Positions 13,144 through 21,078 of a stretch of DNA of 35,928 nucleotides are shown here, one piece after another. Every line of letters begins with the position of its first letter. Position 1 is the first letter of the stretch. A program made the position numbers and the translations under genes. The notes under the pieces are model-generated. The model did no database searches. It was not told where the DNA came from and saw only the letters and a program-made list of their open reading frames with translations. Origin of the DNA: Paludibacteraceae bacterium (GTDB taxonomy: Bacteria > Bacteroidota > Bacteroidia > Bacteroidales > Paludibacteraceae); NCBI GenBank assembly GCA_017649925.1, contig JAGCFX010000040.1, positions 1 through 35,928 of the forward strand, read 5' to 3'.

Positions 13144-13154
13144 AAGAACCCGTT
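13129..13154 (-). terminator. Terminator of the tRNA-Leu transcript
   Basis: Read on the minus strand, AACGGG (13154-13149) pairs with CCCGTT (13137-13132). The inner bases extend the stem to about 10 bp, leaving a 3-base loop, and a T-run follows. One inner pair is G-U on this strand but C-A on the other, so it works better for the tRNA than for mazG, whose stop codon it contains. Confidence 0.7.
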
Positions 13155-13155
13155 G

Positions 13156-13237
13156 TGCGGCATAAAAGACTCGAACTTTCACTCCTCTCGGAACCAGATC
13201 CTAAGTCTGGCGCGTCTACCAATTCCGCCAATGCCGC
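13156..13237 (-). tRNA. tRNA-Leu (anticodon UAG)
   Basis: The 82-base gene folds as a class II tRNA. The acceptor stem is GCGGCAT with ATGCCGC and discriminator A at 13156. The D-arm contains GGTAGA, the anticodon stem is CCAGA/TCTGG with loop CTTAGGA (anticodon TAG), a long variable arm follows, and the T-arm is GAAAG-TTCGAGT-CTTTT. The 3' CCA is not encoded. It reads CUA and by wobble other CUN leucine codons. Confidence 0.95.
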
Positions 13238-13265
13238 TCGCTGCAAACGCTTCGCTGGTTTACAT

Positions 13266-13276
13266 CGGGGACCCCA
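13266..13276 (+). repeat. CGGGGACCCCA element, copy 3 (core only)
   Basis: The 11-base core shared with 438-448 and 24911-24921 is present without the upstream hairpin arm. It lies 66 bases before the M16 peptidase ATG and within the leader of the opposing tRNA transcript. Confidence 0.45.
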
Positions 13277-13317
13277 GAATAAAACCAACTAATACGCTTT
13301 TATTCGAAAAGCGGGTG

Positions 13318-13349
13318 CAAAGGTACAACAAAAAAACGGAATATGCAAG
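13318..13349 (-). promoter_or_regulatory. Promoter of tRNA-Leu
   Basis: On the minus strand, TACCTTTG (13325-13318) is a perfect -7 box. CTTG (13349-13346), 20 bases upstream, is one mismatch from TTTG. The -33 box overlaps the ATG region of the M16 gene on the other strand. Confidence 0.65.
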
Positions 13350-14605
13350 AAAATACGCAAACTTTTTATCATATTTTGTCAAATGGCGTCAAAATTGTAC
13401 ACCGTTTGACGCCTTCTCCGGTAGCATATGTGGGTGTGATGGTCGGTGCGGGCACGCGCGACGAATCGCCCGAGGAAAACGGGATGGCGCATTATATCGA
13501 ACATTGCGTATTCAAAGGCACGGCACATCATTCTGCGCGACAGATTATCCATGCGATTGAAGGTATCGGCGGCGAGATAAACGCATACACGACCAAAGAA
13601 GAGACGACTTTTTATGCCGCTATTTTGTGCGAACATGTGCAGTTGACGTTACATCTGATTGCGGAAATGCTGACCGCGCCGACGTTCAAAAAAGAGGAAA
13701 CGGACAAGGAGCGGATGGTAATTCTGGATGAAATTGAGAGTTACAACGATACTCCGAGCGAGTTGATTTACGATGATTTTGAGAGTTTGGTTTTTGCAGG
13801 TAACAGTCTGGCTATGCCGATATTAGGCACAAAAAAAACACTCAAACATATTTCCTCAAAACCGGAATTTGCGAAAAACTGGATGACCGCGCATTATCAT
13901 CCGGAACGGATGGTTGTTTTCTGCCAAGGCAATATCAAACCCGAACGGATTTTCAAGTTGGCAGAAAAAGAATTAGGTGGTATACCTCGGATAGATAACA
14001 CTCTCGATAATCTCTCGAAGTTGGCTCGACATCGGCTCGAAGTTGGCTCGACAGCGGTTCGAGAGGCGAGTTACAAAAAACATACGCATCAAGTGCATGC
14101 GATGCTCGGCGGACGGGCATTTGAAATCGGTCACAAGGACCAGGCGGCAATGTTTCTGCTGAACAATATTCTCGGCGGCGGGAGTCTAAACAGCCGTTTG
14201 AACTTGAGTTTGCGGGAATCGAAAGGCTTGGTTTACACTGTGGAGTCCACTTATACTCCGCTGAGCGACACAGGTTATTGGTGCGTTTATTGGGCGTGTG
14301 ACCAGGAAGACTATGAACAAAGTCTAGGATTGGTGCGGCAGGAATTGGACAGACTAAGCACAACGCCTTTATCGGCGAGCGGCTTGCGTCAAGCCCTTCT
14401 GCAGTTACGCGGGCAATTGGCGATAAGTGCGCAAAATCAAGAAAACAGCGCGTTGGCGATGGCAAAATCCATGCTCTACAGAGGCTACGCGCCGAGTTGG
14501 GAAGAGACAATTGCAAAGATTGAGCGAACCGATATTGAACAATTGCAACACGTGGCTCAAGAAGTTTATTCTGCTTCTAACGCTTACATTTTGACATACA
14601 AATAG
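13343..14605 (+). CDS. M16-family zinc metallopeptidase (insulinase-like)
   Basis: The 420-residue protein carries the inverted zinc motif HYIEH (50-54) and the third ligand E130 in ERMVILDEIESYND, at the usual 76-residue distance from H54. The second half (GGGSLNSRLNLSLRESKGLVYTVES) is the typical partner domain that closes the chamber. No signal peptide is seen, so it is probably cytoplasmic. This matches the 'mitochondrial processing peptidase-like' bacterial enzymes, whose substrates are short peptides or unknown. The ATG at 13343 has only a weak ribosome site, and I see no matching promoter on the plus strand. The linker around residues 224-241 contains a 22-bp direct repeat framed by an inverted repeat. 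Confidence 0.9.
   Translation: MQENTQTFYHILSNGVKIVHRLTPSPVAYVGVMVGAGTRDESPEENGMAHYIEHCVFKGTAHHSARQIIHAIEGIGGEINAYTTKEETTFYAAILCEHVQLTLHLIAEMLTAPTFKKEETDKERMVILDEIESYNDTPSELIYDDFESLVFAGNSLAMPILGTKKTLKHISSKPEFAKNWMTAHYHPERMVVFCQGNIKPERIFKLAEKELGGIPRIDNTLDNLSKLARHRLEVGSTAVREASYKKHTHQVHAMLGGRAFEIGHKDQAAMFLLNNILGGGSLNSRLNLSLRESKGLVYTVESTYTPLSDTGYWCVYWACDQEDYEQSLGLVRQELDRLSTTPLSASGLRQALLQLRGQLAISAQNQENSALAMAKSMLYRGYAPSWEETIAKIERTDIEQLQHVAQEVYSASNAYILTYK
14012..14065 (+). repeat. Direct 22-bp repeat inside an 8-bp inverted repeat, within the M16 gene
   Basis: Two 22-bp copies (14014-14035 and 14036-14057) starting CTCGAAGTTGGCTCGACA differ at one base. They are framed by CTCTCGAA (14012-14019) and TTCGAGAG (14058-14065). 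The segment encodes the linker LSKLARHRLEVGSTAVRE between conserved parts of the peptidase, where family members vary in length. Confidence 0.7.
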
Positions 14606-14665
14606 CCTATTTTTGTAACATTAAGAATAAAAATCGCACAAATATTGCACTTTTTTGTTAAAAAA

Positions 14666-14697
14666 TTTGGTCAATTCAAAAAAATGTTATACCTTTG
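14666..14697 (+). promoter_or_regulatory. Promoter of the SusC/SusD/lipoprotein operon
   Basis: TTTG (14666-14669), a 20-base spacer and TACCTTTG... in the form TACCTTTG at 14690-14697 match the consensus. Unlike the other promoters here it leaves a leader of about 100 bases before the SusC ATG. Confidence 0.85.
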
Positions 14698-14716
14698 CGC
14701 GATTTTTCGTATTTTA

Positions 14717-14747
14717 CGTGCGCGTATTCCTATAGAATATGCGTGCG
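14717..14747 (+). promoter_or_regulatory. Leader hairpin upstream of the SusC gene
   Basis: Bases 14717-14729 pair with 14735-14747, 13 bp including three G-U type pairs, around the loop CTATA. It lies in the untranslated leader, 51 bases before the ATG. It could stabilise the mRNA or be a target for post-transcriptional control, as occurs for other SusC leaders. Confidence 0.5.
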
Positions 14748-14798
14748 GGGAGAAATACATAATACGAGGAAACAAGTATTAATCAATTATAACAAACA

Positions 14799-17700
14799 AT
14801 GAAGAAAAGTCTTACATTATTGTTTCTTGCGATGCTGAGTGTCAGTCTGTTTGCTCAGAAGCAAGTAAGCGGTGTGGTGGTAGACGCAAAGGGCGAGCCG
14901 GTAATCGGCGCAAGTATCCAAGCGCAAGGAACCACACAAGGTACGATCTCGGATTACGAAGGTAAATTTGAGATGGACGTTCCTGAGTCTGTGAAGACGC
15001 TGGTCGTAAGTTTCGTCGGCATGGCTACTCAGGAAGTGGCTGCAGGTCGAAACATCAAAGTTGTTCTGCAAGAGAACAGCGAAGTGATTCAAGAGGTGGT
15101 TGTTACCGGTTACGGAACAGTGGCCAAGGGTGCTTATGCCGGTTCAGCTCAGGCTGTAAAGGCAGAAGACATCGAGAAAAAGAACCCGTCGGACATCACC
15201 AAGGCACTGGCCGGTGAGGTGGCAGGTGTTCAGGTGGCCACCACAAGCGGTCAGCCTGGTACAGTGGCCTCGATCCGTATTCGCGGTATCGGTTCTATTT
15301 CCGCAAGCAGCGATCCTCTCTACGTAGTAGATGGTATTCCATTGGACGCAGGTTCGATTAGTTCTATCGACCCGGGTGATATCGCATCCACCACTATTCT
15401 GAAAGACGCAACGGCAACTTCTCTATATGGTAGCCGTGGTGCCAACGGCGTTGTGCTTATTACCACCAAGAAAGGTAGTTCCAACGGAGATGAAGGAAAG
15501 ATTGAGATTGATGTCAAAGGCGGTGCCAACATGCGTCTCCTGCCTATGTATGAAGTTATTGACAGCCCGGAAGAATATGTAACTCTCTGCTGGCAAAGTC
15601 TCTATAGTCAATGGCGCGTCAACCACAATGAGAAACAATCCATTGATTATGCCAACAAGAACCTGTACGGAAAGAATGGTATTCCGACTATTTACAACCT
15701 TTGGGATCAGCCGGGCAATCTGCTGATTAATGCATATGATGCAGCCGGTAATGTAAAGCCATCATTCGACCCGACAGTGGCAAGAAAAGCCAGTTTCGCA
15801 GATATGGAGAGTTGGTATAACACCCTCTTCCATAATGGTATGAAGTTGGAAGCAACTGCTAAAATCTCCGGTGGTGACGAAAAACTGAACTATTATACCA
15901 GTTTCGGTTACTTGAAAGACGAAGGTTACTATACCGCTTCTGATTTCCAGCGTTTTAATACACGTGCCAACATCAATTACCAAGCCAAAAAATGGCTGAA
16001 AGGTGGTTTGAATATCCAATATTCTTATGCACAAATGAGTAATCCTGTACAGGATGACAATGCGGCCAACAACGGATTCTTGTTCGTGAACCAGATTCCG
16101 CCTATTTATCCTGTATACGTACGAGATGCAGAGGGCAATATTGTCATAGATCCCAAAACAGGCGGCAAAATGTTCGACTATGGTAATAACGGCAATCCGA
16201 ACATAGGCGAAGAAGGTGGTCGTCCTTATTCATATGGTATCAACCCTGCCGGAGCATTGGCATTTGACAAACAACGCATTGCGCGCCACCAAACGGTTGC
16301 CAACGCTTTCTTGGAATTCAAACTTTATGAAGGATTGAAATTTACCATTAATTTGGGAGCTCAATATCTCAACAACCGTATTAATTCGTTGGATAACAAA
16401 TATTACGGAGACGCTGCGCCTGCCGGAGGTCGTGTTGCTAACGCGCAATACAACTATCTGGCAGTAACCAGCAACCAGTTGTTAGAGTACAACAAGACTT
16501 TCAACGAGCACACCATCCGCGTGATGGCCGGACATGAGACCACATACTTTACCTACAATTTCCAATATGGTTACAAAAAGAACATTGTCGAGGATAATGT
16601 TATAGAGTTGAGTAATGGTGTAAGCATGGACGCTGTAGAGGGTTATGCGCGTACGAGCACATTGGAGTCTGCTCTGGCAACCGCTACCTACGAGTACGAC
16701 AACCGTTATTTGATTACCGGAAACTATCGTGCCGATGGTTCAAGCAAGTTTGCCAAAGGACACCGTTGGGGCCACTTCGGTTCTGTAGGTGCTGCATGGA
16801 ACTTTACCAATGAGCATTTCTTTGAAGGCACAACGGCAGCTGACTGGATTAAAAACGGTAAGTTGCGTTTGAGTTGGGGCGTGTTGGGTAACCAGGATAT
16901 CGGCGATATGCTGTATTCCGACCAATATGAGGTACAGAACGTAGATGGTAAAAAAGGTTATGTATGGAGTTATAAAGGAAATCCGGAATTAACATGGGAA
17001 CGCACAAGTACCATCGACCTCGGTTTGGAATTCTCTATCGCAAAATATTTGGATGTAGAGTTTGATTATTTCTACAAAAAGACGGATAACATGTTGTTCC
17101 CTCGCTATGTAGCGCCCTCCTTGGGTTACGGCGGTTACTATGTAAACGACGCTGCGATGGAGAACCAAGGTGTCGAGTTTGAACTCAAGGCACACGCTGT
17201 TGATATGCGTAACATCAAATTAGACATTCGTTGGAATGGCGGTTACTATCGAAACAAGATGTTACTAATGCCTATTGACGGTTACGATCCTGTAACGGGC
17301 GATCCTGTACGCATGGTAATGTCCGGCGGTATGTCGAAAGGACACTCCACTGCCGATTGGTACATGACCCACTATGAAGGCGTTAACGAAGAAGGAGAAG
17401 CACTCTATACTGCTTATTATGATGCCGACAAGGGTGGTTTTGGCAAGAACTCTGCTGACCTGATTGAGGATGGCGAGACTGGTGACAACTACATTTCTTC
17501 TGTATACGAATACAAACTCAAGCACCCGAATGCCAACATCCAAACTACAACGGTTACCGGAAAGGACTACACCTACGCCGGTGATGATTACGTAGGCAAA
17601 AGTTACATGCCGGATTTGGATGGCGGTTTCGGAGTTGACTTTGAAGCATACGGTGTTACGTTGAGTGTAAGTTGTAGCTATCGTATCGGCGGATATGGTT

Positions 17701-18098
17701 ATGATAACCAATACGCATATTTGATGCACAGCGAAAAGATTGGTAAACAAAACTGGCATAAAGATATTCGCAACGCATGGACAGAAAGTAATACAAACAC
17801 AAATGTACCGCGTTTGAGTAATGGTGCCGACCAGTATGCCAATGCGGTTTCTGACCGTTTCCTGACCAGCAACTCGTTCTTGAGTTTGAATAATATCAAT
17901 TTGGGTTATAAGTTCCCGAAGAAATTAATCGAAAAGATTAAACTCAACACATTGCAAATCTGGGTTGCAGCCGACAATTTGGCAATAGCCTCTGCGCGCA
18001 AAGGATATAACCCGATGATGTCCATGAGCGGTACTAATGGTTACAATGATTACTCTCCGCTTTCTACCATTATGGGAGGTATAAAGGTTCAATTCTAA
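14799..18098 (+). CDS. SusC/RagA-family TonB-dependent outer-membrane transporter
   Basis: The 1099-residue protein imports a bulky substrate across the outer membrane with the SusD lipoprotein as lid. A signal peptide ends near LFAQ (residue ~19). A carboxypeptidase D regulatory-like domain follows (SGVVVDAKGEPVIGAS, to ~95), then the VVVTGYGT segment that precedes the plug. Plug landmarks are YVVDGIPLD (from 175) and LYGSRGANGVVLITTKKG (209-226). The remainder is a long beta barrel ending GGIKVQF, typical of outer-membrane insertion. The SusD gene starts 19 bases downstream. No sigma/anti-sigma pair is adjacent. The substrate is unknown; nearby peptidase genes favour peptides. Confidence 0.95.
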   Translation: MKKSLTLLFLAMLSVSLFAQKQVSGVVVDAKGEPVIGASIQAQGTTQGTISDYEGKFEMDVPESVKTLVVSFVGMATQEVAAGRNIKVVLQENSEVIQEVVVTGYGTVAKGAYAGSAQAVKAEDIEKKNPSDITKALAGEVAGVQVATTSGQPGTVASIRIRGIGSISASSDPLYVVDGIPLDAGSISSIDPGDIASTTILKDATATSLYGSRGANGVVLITTKKGSSNGDEGKIEIDVKGGANMRLLPMYEVIDSPEEYVTLCWQSLYSQWRVNHNEKQSIDYANKNLYGKNGIPTIYNLWDQPGNLLINAYDAAGNVKPSFDPTVARKASFADMESWYNTLFHNGMKLEATAKISGGDEKLNYYTSFGYLKDEGYYTASDFQRFNTRANINYQAKKWLKGGLNIQYSYAQMSNPVQDDNAANNGFLFVNQIPPIYPVYVRDAEGNIVIDPKTGGKMFDYGNNGNPNIGEEGGRPYSYGINPAGALAFDKQRIARHQTVANAFLEFKLYEGLKFTINLGAQYLNNRINSLDNKYYGDAAPAGGRVANAQYNYLAVTSNQLLEYNKTFNEHTIRVMAGHETTYFTYNFQYGYKKNIVEDNVIELSNGVSMDAVEGYARTSTLESALATATYEYDNRYLITGNYRADGSSKFAKGHRWGHFGSVGAAWNFTNEHFFEGTTAADWIKNGKLRLSWGVLGNQDIGDMLYSDQYEVQNVDGKKGYVWSYKGNPELTWERTSTIDLGLEFSIAKYLDVEFDYFYKKTDNMLFPRYVAPSLGYGGYYVNDAAMENQGVEFELKAHAVDMRNIKLDIRWNGGYYRNKMLLMPIDGYDPVTGDPVRMVMSGGMSKGHSTADWYMTHYEGVNEEGEALYTAYYDADKGGFGKNSADLIEDGETGDNYISSVYEYKLKHPNANIQTTTVTGKDYTYAGDDYVGKSYMPDLDGGFGVDFEAYGVTLSVSCSYRIGGYGYDNQYAYLMHSEKIGKQNWHKDIRNAWTESNTNTNVPRLSNGADQYANAVSDRFLTSNSFLSLNNINLGYKFPKKLIEKIKLNTLQIWVAADNLAIASARKGYNPMMSMSGTNGYNDYSPLSTIMGGIKVQF

Positions 18099-18117
18099 AC
18101 AATAGGAGATTACGATT

Positions 18118-19743
18118 ATGAAAAAGATACAATATTTATTTGTGACTGTTGTCTTGGGGTTAGCACTAACCTCTTGTGGAGATAGTTTCTTAACCCAGTA
18201 TCCGGCAGGAGGAACTCTTTTGGAGGAACAGTATGAAAAATTACCGGATAACTTGCAAGGCTCTATCATGGGTATCTACTCAAAACTATATGAGTATGGA
18301 GGCGACCATGATGCCTTCGGATTACGCGCCATTGACATGTACGGAGATATCCAAAGTGGAGATATGGCGATGCAAAAGAGCAGTTATGGGTGGTTTGAAA
18401 CCTATGAGCGCGGTTATTTCTATGCATATGCACGTGGATACATATGGTCATTCTATTATGACATCATCAACCTGACGAACCTCGGCCTAATGGCTGTAGA
18501 AGGGAATACGCAGGAGATCATAAGTACGATGGATAATGGAGAAGAACCTTCTGAGACCATTCTGTTGCAAGGTTATTACTACGGACAATTGTTAGCCATC
18601 CGCGGATGGGCCTACTCAAACCTGCTGAATTTCTATTGTGACCCGATGGACGCTTTGGGAAACGACATGGATGACGAAAAGGCAATCCCTGTATATACCG
18701 TTACAGAAGTAAAGAAAGGTGTGCTTGGAGCACCGCTCTCCACTGTAGGCGCCGTATATGATTTGATTTACGAGGATCTCTTCCAATCCGTTGAGGTACT
18801 TGATTATTACAGCCAATTCATAACCAGCAACTCAAAACTGGAAGTAAATGCAGATGTAGCCCGCTTGATGTTGGCATATGCCATGCTTAATCAAGGTGAC
18901 AAACGCGGAAAAATATATAATGGCGACTCTGAGAATGCTTATGACGTAGCATTAAAGTATGCAAAATCCGTGATTGACAATGGTCATTATCCTTTACTGC
19001 CGGAGGCTGAGTTATACACCACCGGTTTTGCAGACGTCAGTGCAAAGAACTGGATGTGGGGACAAGATGTTACGGTAGAGACCACTACCGCTCTCGCATC
19101 ATTCTTCGGCCAAGTGGACATTCATACATATAGTTATGCCGCAGCAGGAGACACCAAAGGCATTGATAGTAAATTATACAATACTATTGATTCCCTTGGA
19201 TGGGACGCACGCGTGGGATGGTTCAATGCCGGCGATGTTGATTTCCCATATTGTCCGAACCGTAAGTTCTATAGCCCGAACTACAAAGATATCACTGAGT
19301 TAACCAAAGTAGATGGAGACTGGTTATGCGACAATGTATTTATGCGCGTTGAATTGGCATACCTGATTGCCGCCGAGGCAGCTTACAGGAATGGTGATGA
19401 GGCTACCGCAAAGAACTATTTGAAACTACTATGTGACGAACGCGTCATCCCGGGTAAAGAGGCAGAATATACCACATGGTTAGGTTCTCTCGCCGGTAAC
19501 GCATTAAAAGAGGCCATCATCTACAATTGGCGCGTCGAAATGTGGGGTGAAGGATATTCGCTGCAGGTACTACGCCGTATTCAAAAACAACGGACATTGG
19601 GCACTAATCACCTCGACCGAGGAGGTAAAACATTGAACATTGAGGATGCCGAGTATATCACATACCAGTGTGAAATTCCGACTTCGGAAACACGTTATAA
19701 TCCATATTTGGCAACTACTCAATTAACACACGATAACAATTAA
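18118..19743 (+). CDS. SusD/RagB-family surface nutrient-binding lipoprotein
   Basis: The 541-residue lipoprotein has a lipobox ending at Cys20 (LALTSC), followed by the usual GDSFLTQYPAGG start of mature SusD proteins. The body shows the helical TPR-like scaffold of the family (YGQLLAIRGWAYSNLLNFY, RVELAYLIAAEAAYRNGD) and the C-terminal region near YNWRVEMWGEGYSLQVLRR, where family members have RRxEL/WGEG-like motifs. It should cap the SusC barrel at the cell surface and bind the substrate. It is co-transcribed with the SusC gene and followed after 58 bases by the third gene of the operon. Confidence 0.95.
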   Translation: MKKIQYLFVTVVLGLALTSCGDSFLTQYPAGGTLLEEQYEKLPDNLQGSIMGIYSKLYEYGGDHDAFGLRAIDMYGDIQSGDMAMQKSSYGWFETYERGYFYAYARGYIWSFYYDIINLTNLGLMAVEGNTQEIISTMDNGEEPSETILLQGYYYGQLLAIRGWAYSNLLNFYCDPMDALGNDMDDEKAIPVYTVTEVKKGVLGAPLSTVGAVYDLIYEDLFQSVEVLDYYSQFITSNSKLEVNADVARLMLAYAMLNQGDKRGKIYNGDSENAYDVALKYAKSVIDNGHYPLLPEAELYTTGFADVSAKNWMWGQDVTVETTTALASFFGQVDIHTYSYAAAGDTKGIDSKLYNTIDSLGWDARVGWFNAGDVDFPYCPNRKFYSPNYKDITELTKVDGDWLCDNVFMRVELAYLIAAEAAYRNGDEATAKNYLKLLCDERVIPGKEAEYTTWLGSLAGNALKEAIIYNWRVEMWGEGYSLQVLRRIQKQRTLGTNHLDRGGKTLNIEDAEYITYQCEIPTSETRYNPYLATTQLTHDNN

Positions 19744-19801
19744 TCGGACGAAATGTCTGTTTATAATAAACAAAAAATTATTAATTAAAACAACAATCAT
19801 T

Positions 19802-20965
19802 ATGAAAAAGTATCTGATTGTATTGGCAGCTGTCGTATTAGGATTGGCAAGCTGCAAAAAGCAAGGTGGCAGTAAGTACACCCGTATCTATTTTAAAAAT
19901 GCAGAAATTGCACTTGCTGAAGGCGCATCTGATAAACTGCAAGTGCTTTATGAGCCGACAGATCTCGAAGCTCCGGTATGCGAATGGGCAACAAGCAACA
20001 AAGACGTTGTAACTGTTGACCAGAACGGCAACATCCAAGGCGTTGCTCTCGGATCTGCAAATGTTACCGCAAAACTCGGTGAATTGGAGGCTGTTTGCAA
20101 AGTGACAGTTAAAAGTTTCTTAAGTTTCTACCAGATTGAGGATTATGGTGTATTTAGTGGGGACGCACAAGGCAATCCGCTTGAATGGGTTGATGGCACT
20201 GACACCACATTTACTCTCTCTTGGGCAAAAAACGGTGCCGGTGCAACTTATAACTGCCGTTTGGCTTATTGGCCGGTACTGGCTTGGGATGGTGATTTGA
20301 CATACATCTCTGGAGAAGGTTTTGCCGGTGCAGGTTTCCTGTTGTACAGCGAAGTTCCTTTCTACACAGTTGATGACCAGACTGCCGGTTCTGACAATGG
20401 CTCACCATTCGGTTGGGGAAGCTTCAAGTTTGCCAAGACTGACGGCAAGATTTCACGCAACATCGGTGAAGCCGGTGCTGTTGACAAAGATAAATACTGC
20501 GAATATATCGATTCGTATGTTGCCGAGTTGATTAGCGGAGGCGACGGCTCTAATATCAAGTGGAGTCTGTTTTCTGAAGCTATCTCCGGCGCTATGATTT
20601 TCCTTGCAGACTACACGGTGGAAGAGCCAGTTTGGTATTACAGCGATTACGGATTGGTACATGGTTTGGTAAAAGACATGAACCTTATTTGGGATGGTGA
20701 TGCAGAGGCTTTCTCATATGTGGCAGACATTGACTGGTTCGATTTCCTGTCAGATGACACATACTATGGTGTTGTTCTTGGCGCGGATTCAACGGTTAAA
20801 AAGCCCTATGAGTTGCGTATGATTTCCGAGCACTACGAGTATGGCGAGGCTCCAGCAGCCGCTCCTGCACTTACGGAGCCGATGAAGGTTAAACGTTATG
20901 CAGAAATGCCGATCCTTCCGAATAAGAGCCGTAAAATTGCGACTAACAAAATGTACAAAAAATAA
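19802..20965 (+). CDS. Surface lipoprotein with Big2 Ig-like domain (SusE/F-position protein)
   Basis: The 387-residue lipoprotein has a lipobox ending at Cys18 (LGLASC). Residues ~28-105 are a bacterial Ig-like Big2 domain, recognised by CEWATSNKDVVTVDQNGNIQG and the following ANVTAKLGELEAVCKVTV pattern in shortened form. The rest is aromatic and acidic, rich in Trp and Tyr, with no enzyme motif I recognise. It holds the place taken by SusE/SusF-type accessory binding proteins after SusD, so it is likely a surface-exposed ligand binder. It ends the operon, 25 bases before a strong terminator. Its ligand is unknown. Confidence 0.75.
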   Translation: MKKYLIVLAAVVLGLASCKKQGGSKYTRIYFKNAEIALAEGASDKLQVLYEPTDLEAPVCEWATSNKDVVTVDQNGNIQGVALGSANVTAKLGELEAVCKVTVKSFLSFYQIEDYGVFSGDAQGNPLEWVDGTDTTFTLSWAKNGAGATYNCRLAYWPVLAWDGDLTYISGEGFAGAGFLLYSEVPFYTVDDQTAGSDNGSPFGWGSFKFAKTDGKISRNIGEAGAVDKDKYCEYIDSYVAELISGGDGSNIKWSLFSEAISGAMIFLADYTVEEPVWYYSDYGLVHGLVKDMNLIWDGDAEAFSYVADIDWFDFLSDDTYYGVVLGADSTVKKPYELRMISEHYEYGEAPAAAPALTEPMKVKRYAEMPILPNKSRKIATNKMYKK

Positions 20966-20990
20966 TCTGACAGATTAAAATTTTTCAAAA

Positions 20991-21026
20991 AATCCTGCAT
21001 ACATTTGCGTATGTGGGATTTTTTTT
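20991..21026 (+). terminator. Rho-independent terminator of the SusC/SusD operon
   Basis: A 12-bp stem (20991-21002 with 21009-21020, including two G-U type pairs) with loop ATTTGC is followed by a T-run to 21026. The loop contains the -33 box of the next promoter. Confidence 0.85.
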
Positions 21027-21035
21027 GTACCTTTG
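21004..21035 (+). promoter_or_regulatory. Promoter of the M6 peptidase operon, nested in the terminator
   Basis: TTTG (21004-21007), a 20-base spacer and TACCTTTG (21028-21035) match the consensus. The -33 box sits in the loop of the upstream terminator and the T-run fills part of the spacer. Confidence 0.85.
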
Positions 21036-21078
21036 CGGCCTAAATTGGAAGGTCATAGACCTTCGGCAAAGAAAAAAC

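Noticed and set aside
21013-21078. Extended start of the M6 peptidase at a GTG
   Set aside because: The GTG lies in the terminator stem and upstream of the promoter -7 box, and the extension would bury the signal peptide.
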